64,000 nt of DNA from CAYPGJ01 sp050174775 (GTDB lineage Bacteria; Planctomycetota; Phycisphaerae; Phycisphaerales; UBA1924), in assembly GCA_050174775.1 (NCBI GenBank), contig JBFXJP010000004.1, positions 186,001-250,000 of the forward strand, read 5' to 3'. Position numbers and translations under genes: made by a program. Under the pieces are notes generated by a model. It saw only the letters and a program-made list of their open reading frames with translations. It ran no database searches and had not been told where the DNA came from. This document shows, one piece after another, positions 28,204-35,377 of this stretch (within the stretch, counting starts at the first letter, position 1; each line of letters begins with the position of its first letter).

Positions 28204-29328
28204 TCACCGCTGATCCGGCAGCGCCTTCTCCGGCTGGTCCGCGTCAGGCTGTGCCTCCTCCGTCTTCGCCGGCGCCTTGTTCAGATTCACCAGCTCCACT
28301 TCGAACACCAGCCACGAGCTCGGCGGGATGACATTCGCGTACCCCTGCACGCCGTACCCGAGCGACGGCGGGATGATCAGCCGCCTCGTCTCGCCCACCT
28401 TCATACCCAGCAGCCCCTCGTTCCACCCCTGGATCAGGCTCGCCGGGATCCGCGTCGTGAACGGCTCGCGCCCCGTTCCGCGCGACGAATCGAACACACG
28501 ACCGATCGGCAGCCACCCGGTGTAATGCACCGTGAACTCATCCCCGGGCTGCCCGACCGCCGCCTTCGGGTCGGACGCCGGCTTCATCACCTCGATCTTC
28601 AGGCCCGAGACACGCGTCTCCACCGGCTCATCAACCGACCCCGTCCGCTTGAACACCGCTTCTCCGCTCGACGGGAACGCCCACACCTGACGGCCCTCCG
28701 AGTCCATCCCCGCCTCGCGCAGTGTCAGCGTTTCCTTCGTCACCCGGATCTCACTCATCATCTCCACGGCCCCGCCCGCAACCGTCGGGAACGGCCCATC
28801 CGCCTTCGCGATGATCTGCGTCGGCGATGCTGCCGGCCCCTCGATCCGCACCGGCAGATCCGCCACCACATCCAGCTGGTCCAGCTCGATCACCGGGATC
28901 GCCGTGGGCACGCACGCAACCCCCGGCGCAAACATCCCGCCTCCCGGCAGCCGGAACATCCGCAAATACAGGTTCCCCCGACGATGGAGGAACTGGAACA
29001 GCACGTGCGCCGTGTTCTGATTCTCTCCGTCCCCCGCGACGAACTCACCAAACAGCACGCCCGGGGCCCCGGGGCACGACGTCTCCACGATCCGCAGCGA
29101 GTTGTGCCCGTCCGCAAAGCGGCCGAGCAGCAGGTCGTAATACGGCTTCAGATCTTCCGGAATCGGCAGCGGTGCGGGCTTGCCCTCAGGCAGCGGAGCC
29201 GGCGGCGCCTGCAGCGTGACGGTGGCGGTTTCCTCCTCCACCTGGGCCCCGCCGTCCTGCGCGAACGCGGGAGCGGCAAGCAGGGCCGGGGCGAGCAGGA
29301 CGGCAACGGCGCGGTGTGTCTTCGTCAT
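28204..29328 (-). CDS. Exported FKBP-type peptidyl-prolyl isomerase
   Basis: A 374-residue secreted protein. Signal peptide (AVLLAPALLAAPAFA) then an N-terminal domain containing DLKPYYDLLLGRFADG and YLRMFRLPGGG, which faintly recalls the CpeT/CpcT fold, and a C-terminal FKBP domain (about residues 255-350): VGQPGDEFTVHYTGWLPIGR, FDSSRG, IPASLIQGWNEGLLGMKVGE, RRLIIPPSLGYGVQGYANVI. These contain the FKBP active-site residues for proline isomerisation in the periplasm. TACACT lies 8 bases before the ATG without a Shine-Dalgarno. The fusion of a CpeT-like module with FKBP is unusual, but the first half is only a weak call. Confidence 0.88.
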   Translation of the reverse strand: MTKTHRAVAVLLAPALLAAPAFAQDGGAQVEEETATVTLQAPPAPLPEGKPAPLPIPEDLKPYYDLLLGRFADGHNSLRIVETSCPGAPGVLFGEFVAGDGENQNTAHVLFQFLHRRGNLYLRMFRLPGGGMFAPGVACVPTAIPVIELDQLDVVADLPVRIEGPAASPTQIIAKADGPFPTVAGGAVEMMSEIRVTKETLTLREAGMDSEGRQVWAFPSSGEAVFKRTGSVDEPVETRVSGLKIEVMKPASDPKAAVGQPGDEFTVHYTGWLPIGRVFDSSRGTGREPFTTRIPASLIQGWNEGLLGMKVGETRRLIIPPSLGYGVQGYANVIPPSSWLVFEVELVNLNKAPAKTEEAQPDADQPEKALPDQR

Positions 29329-29336
29329 AGGCGCGC

Positions 29337-29342
29337 AGTGTA
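29337..29342 (-). promoter_or_regulatory. Predicted -10 of the FKBP gene
   Basis: TACACT on the minus strand, eight bases before the ATG. Confidence 0.5.
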
Positions 29343-29392
29343 GCCGCGCTCATGATGGTGGGGGGGCTGGCCGATCGACCGCCGCGCTTTGC

Positions 29393-30424
29393 TCAGGACG
29401 CCTCGGCCCGCGGGTGCGCCGCGTTGTACGCCTGACGCATCCGCTGGGTCGACAGGTGCGTGTACACCTGCGTCGTGCTGAGAGACTGATGCCCCAGGAG
29501 CTCCTGCACCGACCGCAGATCCGCCCCGTTGTCGAGGAGGTGCGTGGCAAAGGAGTGCCGGAGCGTGTGCGGAGAGATGTGCGGGTCGAGACCGACCTGC
29601 TTCAGATACTTGTCCAGCTTCCGACGAACCGACCGCGACGACAGCCGACCGCCGTGCTTGTTGATGAACAGCGGACGCTCGCGCCCCGAAGGCGTCACCG
29701 TCGCGCTCTGCCCAGCGAACCGCGGGTCCTGCAGGAAGTACCGCAGGTACTGCCGGATCGCGCCCAGCGCGTGCGAGCCCAGCGGAGCCAGACGCTCCTT
29801 CTTGCCCTTGCCCCGCACGCGGATCGCCTCCCCGGCCTGGTCCAGGTCCGACATGTTCAGACCGACCAGCTCCGAGATGCGGATGCCCGTCGAGTACAGC
29901 GTCTCCAGGATCGCCCGGTCCCGCGCGCCCAGAAGCTCGCGGTCGTCCGGCGCCGAGAGCAGCAGCTCCACCTGCTCGATCGTGATCGCCTTCGGCAGAC
30001 GCTTGTTCTGCCGCGGCGTGCGGATCAGCGTCATCGGGTTCGTCGACGTGTGCCCGCGCTTGTGCGCCCACTTGTAGAACGATCGCAGCGTGGCGATCTT
30101 CCGCGCCATGGTGGCGGGGGAGTAATTCTGCTCGGCGAGGTGCGCCAGGTACTTCCGCAGGCCGTCCGTGTCCATGAAGATGGTGGCCTCGGAGAGCGAG
30201 GTGCGCGAGATGCGCCCCGCGATGTCCCCGTCGCTCTTGTGCTGCTCGAGTCGCTGCTGCGCCGCCGTCTCGCGCGACGCATCAAACTCGAGACCGAGGT
30301 CGGACCCCAGCCATTCCGTGAACTGTCGCAGGTCCGCCCCATAGCAGCGCGCGGTGTACGGCGAGAAGTGACGCTCGTCCGTGAGGTAGCTGAGGAATGC
30401 CTGAACGATCGGCAGGTGGGTCAT
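29393..30424 (-). CDS. Tyrosine recombinase XerC/XerD
   Basis: A 343-residue site-specific recombinase. The N-terminal SAM-like core-binding domain (VQAFLSYLTDERHFSPYTAR) and catalytic domain are both complete: ILETLYSTGIRISELVGLNM carries the first Arg, RGKGKKERLAPLG the Lys, HTLRHSFATHLLDNGADLRS the His-x-x-Arg, and GHQSLSTTQVYTHLS the final His and nucleophile Tyr. Length is about 40 residues more than E. coli XerC, mainly an insertion of ~45 residues after residue 40. No att sites, excisionase or phage genes are nearby, so it is a host chromosome-dimer resolution enzyme rather than an integrase. XerC versus XerD cannot be decided here. Confidence 0.93.
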   Translation of the reverse strand: MTHLPIVQAFLSYLTDERHFSPYTARCYGADLRQFTEWLGSDLGLEFDASRETAAQQRLEQHKSDGDIAGRISRTSLSEATIFMDTDGLRKYLAHLAEQNYSPATMARKIATLRSFYKWAHKRGHTSTNPMTLIRTPRQNKRLPKAITIEQVELLLSAPDDRELLGARDRAILETLYSTGIRISELVGLNMSDLDQAGEAIRVRGKGKKERLAPLGSHALGAIRQYLRYFLQDPRFAGQSATVTPSGRERPLFINKHGGRLSSRSVRRKLDKYLKQVGLDPHISPHTLRHSFATHLLDNGADLRSVQELLGHQSLSTTQVYTHLSTQRMRQAYNAAHPRAEAS

Positions 30425-30581
30425 GTTCGCGTGCCGGCTCTGACGGGCGCAGGGGCGTCCCTATCCTTGCCGCTCGAGACTCCCGCCCGAGCAGCGTGTC
30501 TGTCCTGGTTCCGTGGGCCGAGAGTGCGACGGGCTTGCCGTTACGCCTCGACCGTGGCGCGGGGCTCCGCCCGCGCGATAG

Positions 30582-31412
30582 TCAGTTCTTCTCTTCCGCC
30601 TGAGCGATCGGACCGCCCACGCGACGCTGCTCCGCCTCCAACAGCCTCCCGACCAGTCGGTACGAGGCAAAGTCCGTGTACAGCGGCATGCTCGCTAGAT
30701 ATCGGCGCCACCCGAGCGCGGAAACAGTCTCATGTCGCCCCGACGCGTAGTTCTTGACCAACATCTGCACGCCGTGGTTCGCGCCGTCCAGGTGCTCCGA
30801 CGCCGTGGCGATCGGCTCGTCCGAAAACTCGCTCCCCCCGATCGTCATGTCGCGACCGGAAGTCTCCAGGGCGAACGTCTCGGGAGTGTCCGACGACGGC
30901 GTCGCGAGCGGCGCACGCGCCGCCCGAACCATCGGCGAGCCGTCCTGCGCAAACAACGCAAGGCTCAACCCGATCTTCGGCGGGTCGTACGGGTCCCACG
31001 CCGTCATCGTCCCCACGATGATCGCGTCCGCGCCCAGCGCCTCTGCAAGACGACGAGCGTCCGCGGGGCTGTAGATGTCCTCCATCCGCAACGCGCGCAT
31101 CGCCGCGATCGTCCGGTTCACCGGGATCACGTCCAGACCCTCCACCGAATGCACCTGACGAGCCAGCTGGTCCGTCACCGTCAGCGAATCCACCACCGAC
31201 ACGCCCGACTCATTCCGCAGCGGCGCCACGGCCCACACAGGCGTCCGCCCCGCCATCCCCGGGTACTGCGGCGCGCGCAGCGTCGCAGGCTGCACAAGCA
31301 CGTCCTTCCGCGTCCCGCTGCACCCCACAAGCGCCGGGAGCATCAGGAACGCCGACGCGACAAGGATCGCGCGGCCAAGCGGTCGATGGGTTCGGGCGAA
31401 ACGGATCGGCAT
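30582..31412 (-). CDS. Lipoprotein of unknown function
   Basis: A 276-residue lipoprotein: a positively charged start and hydrophobic stretch end in a lipobox (MLPALVGCSG). The body begins with APQYPGMAGRTPVWAVAPLRNESG and continues with LARQVHSVEGLDVIPVNRTI and ADARRLAEALGADAIIVGTM, the same layout as CsgG/TolB-N-like or GNA1162-type lipoproteins that act in outer-membrane transport or assembly. The start at 31412 is preferred over 31430 because GGAG precedes it. It is 40 bases downstream of the PD40 propeller protein gene on the same strand, so the two are likely co-expressed and act together in the periplasm. Confidence 0.75.
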   Translation of the reverse strand: MPIRFARTHRPLGRAILVASAFLMLPALVGCSGTRKDVLVQPATLRAPQYPGMAGRTPVWAVAPLRNESGVSVVDSLTVTDQLARQVHSVEGLDVIPVNRTIAAMRALRMEDIYSPADARRLAEALGADAIIVGTMTAWDPYDPPKIGLSLALFAQDGSPMVRAARAPLATPSSDTPETFALETSGRDMTIGGSEFSDEPIATASEHLDGANHGVQMLVKNYASGRHETVSALGWRRYLASMPLYTDFASYRLVGRLLEAEQRRVGGPIAQAEEKN

Positions 31413-31452
31413 CAGTCTGCTCTCCAGCATGACGGAACAGGGCGGACGGAAA

Positions 31453-32946
31453 TCAATGATCCTGGTGCGGATCGTCCTCGTGCGTCGGCGCGTTCGCCAT
31501 CTCCGACGGCGCCGGCTGAGGCGGTGTCATCATCGGCTGGGATGTGTGCGCGGGTTGATTCTCGGACGTTCGGTTCTGCCCCGCCTGAGCCTGATGCTGC
31601 TGGGCCATCCCAGGGGCCATCCCAGGGGTCATTCCAGGGGTCATTCCGGGGGTCATTCCGGGGGCCATCCCGGGAAACATCATCGGGTTGCCCGCGCCGG
31701 GGGCCCCGACGGGCTGGTGTGCACCCGCCGTCTGGTGGGTGTTGTGGCCGCCCGCCCCGCCCTGCGGGTGCGCGGGAGACATGTGGCCGCCTCGACCGGC
31801 ATCGAACGACGCCGTCTGGATCGCCAGCCCGGGCGACAGCGACCACACATTGTCCGTCCCGGCCCGATTCGACACGAAGTAGATGCGTCCGTCCGGAGAC
31901 CAGCGCGGGATCACCGACACGAACGGGCCGTCCGTCAGCGGGGTCCGCGCAGAGCCGTCCACGTTCACCATCCAGATCTGCGACGCGCCCGGCTTGAAGC
32001 CCAGCCCGCCCACGATCGGCCCGGACGGGTTCGACACCGCCGCGAACGCGAGACGCGTCCCGTCGGGCGACCACGTCGGATTCACGAACGCGATCTGCGG
32101 ATCGGACGCAACCTCCGTCGGGTTCCGTGCCTCTCCCTCCGAGAACGAGACCGTCCAGATCGAGTACAGACGCTCTCCGCGATCACGCGGCTTCTGGTAC
32201 GCGATCAGATCGCCCGCAGGGCTCCACTCGGGCATCAGCCCGTGACCGATGAACCGCGCAGCCGTCGGGTTCGCGGCGTCCACCACCCACAGCTCCCACT
32301 GTCGGGAGCGAGGATTCAGTCGGCAGAACGCGAGATTGCGCCCGTCAGGAGACCACGTCGGATGCAGCTCGTGCGTCGACTCCATCGTGATCTGCACAGG
32401 CTGACCGCCCGCGATGCCCACGACGTAGATGTCCCACGAACCGGCACGATTCGACGTGAACGCCACGCGCTGCCCGTCCGGGCTGATCGCCGGCATCACG
32501 TCCTGCCCCGGATCGTTCGTCAGCTGCGTCACGGCCTGGCCGTGCACCGACTTCACGTAGATGTCCGCCGTCGCGCGGTGCTGCGTGCTCGCATACACCA
32601 GCGTCATGCCGTCGGAGGAGATGTCCGGATCGAAATCGGCGCCCTCCCGGGCAAACGTGGCCTGCGTCAGATTGTCCAGCGTGTCCACATGGGAACCGCC
32701 GTGCTGACCGGGCTGCTCGTCGAGGAACAGGAGGCCCACACTGCCCGCGTCCGCCGAGATCGGAGCATGACTCGCCACCGGCAGCGCCATGGGGCCCGAA
32801 GCGGGCGCCATCCGCGGCATCGCAGCCACGCGCTCGGGGCGATGATTTCCAGCGTCGGTCTGCTGCGCCGAGGTGCACGCGCCCGCGCACGCCACCAGAC
32901 CCAACGCCGCGACCGTCCACACCGTTCCGCTCTGTGCCGTTCCCAT
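31453..32946 (-). CDS. TolB-like beta-propeller lipoprotein with Pro-Gly-Met repeat tail
   Basis: A 497-residue envelope protein. The N-terminus (VWTVAALGLVACAGACTS) is a signal peptide with lipobox-like LVAC/AGAC sequence. Residues ~90-370 hold at least five PD40/TolB propeller blades of the form DPxISPDGxRVAFTSNRxGxxDIYVV (for example AISPDGQRVAFTSNRAGSWD, TWSPDGTRLAFAAV). The last ~100 residues are low complexity, His/Gln/Pro-rich, with PGMxPGMx repeats. TolB-type propellers bind Pal and porins at the outer membrane. The start at 32946 follows GAGG; the frame runs 37 codons further. It precedes the lipoprotein gene by 40 bases. Confidence 0.82.
   Translation of the reverse strand: MGTAQSGTVWTVAALGLVACAGACTSAQQTDAGNHRPERVAAMPRMAPASGPMALPVASHAPISADAGSVGLLFLDEQPGQHGGSHVDTLDNLTQATFAREGADFDPDISSDGMTLVYASTQHRATADIYVKSVHGQAVTQLTNDPGQDVMPAISPDGQRVAFTSNRAGSWDIYVVGIAGGQPVQITMESTHELHPTWSPDGRNLAFCRLNPRSRQWELWVVDAANPTAARFIGHGLMPEWSPAGDLIAYQKPRDRGERLYSIWTVSFSEGEARNPTEVASDPQIAFVNPTWSPDGTRLAFAAVSNPSGPIVGGLGFKPGASQIWMVNVDGSARTPLTDGPFVSVIPRWSPDGRIYFVSNRAGTDNVWSLSPGLAIQTASFDAGRGGHMSPAHPQGGAGGHNTHQTAGAHQPVGAPGAGNPMMFPGMAPGMTPGMTPGMTPGMAPGMAQQHQAQAGQNRTSENQPAHTSQPMMTPPQPAPSEMANAPTHEDDPHQDH
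31603..31680 (-). repeat. 12-bp tandem repeat encoding Pro-Gly-Met-x units
   Basis: About six imperfect copies of a 12-base unit (as in CCAGGGGTCATT) code for PGMA/PGMT repeats in the C-terminal tail of the TolB-like protein. Such tracts can change length by slippage. Confidence 0.7.
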
Positions 32947-33375
32947 GGGCTCTGCCTCATGATGCGGGCGCCCGTGAGACCTCCGGCCCCACGCTCGCCA
33001 TATCCGAGCGTCGCCCCGCTCCGGGCGCGACGATGAACCGACCACGCCCGGACGCATCGCGCTCCAGGCCCGTCATCGCCCTTATCGGCCCGATCTCAAC
33101 CCCGATTGACCCCACCTCACTTTTTCCTGGACGCCCCCCACAAGAACAGCCCCGCGAACGGGACGAAGCGTTTCCTCCGCACGCTCCGACCCACCGCGGG
33201 GCTGATGTTCTGCTCACCGGAAGGCGAGCGCACAGAATGCCGGACGCCCCGCGCTATCGCAACCCTCAAGCCCCCTCTTTCACCCTTTCAAGGCGAAGAA
33301 TCCGCGAGGAGTGCACCCGACCAGAACGCTTCAACGTCGCAAAATGTCAAGATAGGCAATGCCGGTCCCGGGACG
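32947..33375. other. Non-coding region between ANTAR gene and TolB-like gene
   Basis: These 429 bases contain no convincing gene. They hold a 7-bp dyad ACGCTCG/CGAGCGT (32991-32997 and 33005-33011) just upstream of the TolB-like gene, and a long imperfect hairpin at 33195-33253. ORFs in it are shadow-like. Confidence 0.6.
33195..33253. repeat. Long imperfect hairpin
   Basis: Arms CGCGGGG (33195-33201) and CCCCGCG (33247-33253) enclose TTCTG (33208-33212) and CAGAA (33233-33237) plus an inner CTC/GAG pair. It could be a small RNA or a palindromic repeat copy. Confidence 0.45.
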
Positions 33376-34056
33376 TCACGCCTTGGCGGTGTTCGTCAGG
33401 AACGACAGATCCTCCGCATCGATCGTCTGCTGCGCCACCTCGACCAGCTGCCGGCGGTGATCTCTCGCCGCCCGCTGCAACCGCGAATGCGCCTCAGGCT
33501 CTGTCAGACCCAACGCGGAGACCAGCTTCCACTTCGCTCGCTCCACCACCTGCCGGTTCCGCAGGTTCTGCTCCAGCTGCGCGATCCGCCCCGCCTGCCC
33601 GCGCTCCGCAAGCGAACGCGACCACGCCACCGAGATCGCCACCCGCAGGCTCTCCGCCGTGATCGGCTTCAGCAGATACCCGAACACCCCGCCCGCGTCG
33701 CGCGCCTGCGTGATGTAGTCGTCATCCGAGTACGCCGACGCGATCACCGTCGGAATCGACCACTCGTCCCACAGACGACGTGCCGCTTCCACGCCCGACA
33801 TCACCGGCATCCGGATGTCCAGCACCGCAAGGTCCACACCCACACCCCCGGCCTCCGTCCGCGCCAGCGACACCGCCATCGCCCCGTTCGGCGCCGGCCC
33901 GACGACCTCGTACCCAAGCGACCGCACCGCCGAAGCCAACCCCGTCGCCACGAGATGATCGTCGTCCGCGAGCAATATTCGCGTCGGGTGCGGGCCCGAC
34001 TTTGCCAGTGACGGCGCGATATCTCCCCGATGTTGAATATCCATCTCCACGCTCAT
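33376..34056 (-). CDS. ANTAR-domain response regulator
   Basis: A 226-residue cytosolic regulator. The receiver domain (residues ~25-145) has DDD at 31-33 and phospho-acceptor Asp80 in AVLDIRMPVMSG, with the conserved Lys in YLLKPI. The C-terminal ~60 residues (LEQNLRNRQVVERAKWKLVS, ALGLTEPEAHSRLQRAARDH) form an ANTAR domain, which binds paired RNA hexaloops and prevents transcription termination. No cognate kinase is adjacent. Its target RNAs are unknown. TATACT on the minus strand about 100 bases upstream may be its promoter. It is monocistronic, with a 152-base leader gap before topoisomerase VI A. Confidence 0.9.
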   Translation of the reverse strand: MSVEMDIQHRGDIAPSLAKSGPHPTRILLADDDHLVATGLASAVRSLGYEVVGPAPNGAMAVSLARTEAGGVGVDLAVLDIRMPVMSGVEAARRLWDEWSIPTVIASAYSDDDYITQARDAGGVFGYLLKPITAESLRVAISVAWSRSLAERGQAGRIAQLEQNLRNRQVVERAKWKLVSALGLTEPEAHSRLQRAARDHRRQLVEVAQQTIDAEDLSFLTNTAKA

Positions 34057-34154
34057 TCAACGCGCCGCAAGCGCCGCGCTCCTCTCGCCCTTTGGCGAAT
34101 CATCGTCCGGATGACACGCGGCAACGCCCCTGTATCACCCATTCCGGTAGGGTG

Positions 34155-34160
34155 AGTATA
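34155..34160 (-). promoter_or_regulatory. Possible -10 of the ANTAR regulator gene
   Basis: TATACT on the minus strand, about 98 bases upstream of the ATG. No clear -35 accompanies it. Confidence 0.4.
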
Positions 34161-34208
34161 CACACCTCGGAACAGGGTGAGACCATCCCGGGGTCTCCGC
34201 CAGCTCCC

Positions 34209-35351
34209 TCAATCCAGCCAGTCCTTTGCCTTCAAGCGTTCCGGCACGTACGTCTCCGTCACATACGAGATGTCCTTGGTGATCAACGATTCAACTTCCA
34301 TCTTGAACCCGTTGCTGAGGAGCTGGTCGATCTCCCGCTGCCACCCCTTGTGCTTCGCGAACCACGGGTACGCCGCGATCTGCTTCGCTCGCGCTATGTC
34401 CTTGTCATTCAAGTCGATCTGCACGTCGTCCGTCAGCCCGCACCGCTTGTAGTCCACCGCGCGGATACCCAGGAACTTCGCCTCCGGGATCGCCATCCGC
34501 TGGCTCTCGTACGCCAGATTGATCGACCCCTGCTTGATCACGCTGTAGATGTAGTGCCCCCACGGGTCGCAATCGAGCAGGCAGTACACCGGCAGCCCCA
34601 GCTCATGGTGCAGCCGGTGCAGCAGCCTCCGCACCCCCCGGGGCGGCTGCCCGCTCCCCTCCGTCAGGATGCAATTGTGCGTCTGCCAGAACCGGTCCTC
34701 GTTAAACCGGCTCCACACCGTGTCCTTCTCCACGTGCAGAACGAACTTCGCCTCGCACTTCTTGAACTTGATCACGTCCGGCTCGCAGATCGACGGGATG
34801 GCATACCCCCCCGAACCCATCCTGCGGCAATCGATCTCGTCCCCCGAATCCTCGATCGTGATGTTCCCCACCATCGTCCCGCGCTTCTTGGCAAAGACGT
34901 GCAGCTCCTCGCGCAGCGCCCCGAGCGATACCTCCAGATCCTCCAGGATCCCGTCGCTCTCGCTCTGATCGTCGAACGTCTTCTCCTTCGTCCCCGAGAT
35001 CGTGTGCAGCGAGCGGTAGTACATCCCGCGAAGGCTCAGCGTCTTGCCCTGCTCGATCAGCCCCTTGCAACCCGACGCCACCAGCATCGACTGCATGAAC
35101 TTCTTGGCCTGACCCACGTTGAACAGGTTCCGCGTCAGCGTCGCGTCCCCCATCTCCAGCATCCCGCGCGCCTTGTTGAACTTCGTGTTCGACAGCGTCC
35201 GCGTCGGCACGTCCAGCGCAGGGTCCCCTTCCCGCGCCGACAGCGACGTCTTCACCACCCGCTCCCCCAGACCCACGATCCGCTTGATCGTCTCGGCCCC
35301 CGAGTCGCGCTTCCTCCCGCCCGCCCGCTCCTGCTTCACACCCTTCGCCAT
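34209..35351 (-). CDS. top6A: DNA topoisomerase VI subunit A (Spo11-like)
   Basis: A 380-residue catalytic subunit of type IIB topoisomerase, which makes the transient double-strand break. The winged-helix catalytic Tyr lies in LRGMYYRSLHT (Tyr111/112). The Toprim metal site is complete: Glu208 in VLHVEKD and Asp260/Asp262 in LLDCDPWGHY, with the preceding EGSGQPPRGVRRLLHRL replacing the archaeal GxGxPdratRrfl stretch. AAGGAG lies 9 bases before ATG 35351; an ATG ten codons upstream is also in frame. It follows the B subunit by 26 bases. Topoisomerase VI is a mainly archaeal and plant enzyme, rare in bacteria. Confidence 0.95.
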   Translation of the reverse strand: MAKGVKQERAGGRKRDSGAETIKRIVGLGERVVKTSLSAREGDPALDVPTRTLSNTKFNKARGMLEMGDATLTRNLFNVGQAKKFMQSMLVASGCKGLIEQGKTLSLRGMYYRSLHTISGTKEKTFDDQSESDGILEDLEVSLGALREELHVFAKKRGTMVGNITIEDSGDEIDCRRMGSGGYAIPSICEPDVIKFKKCEAKFVLHVEKDTVWSRFNEDRFWQTHNCILTEGSGQPPRGVRRLLHRLHHELGLPVYCLLDCDPWGHYIYSVIKQGSINLAYESQRMAIPEAKFLGIRAVDYKRCGLTDDVQIDLNDKDIARAKQIAAYPWFAKHKGWQREIDQLLSNGFKMEVESLITKDISYVTETYVPERLKAKDWLD

Positions 35352-35377
35352 CGCCGCACGCTCCTTCGCGCTACCAC

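Noticed and set aside
29393..30424. XerC/D gene as a phage or integron integrase
   Set aside because: No attachment sites, excisionase, phage genes or cassette array nearby; sequence resembles host Xer.
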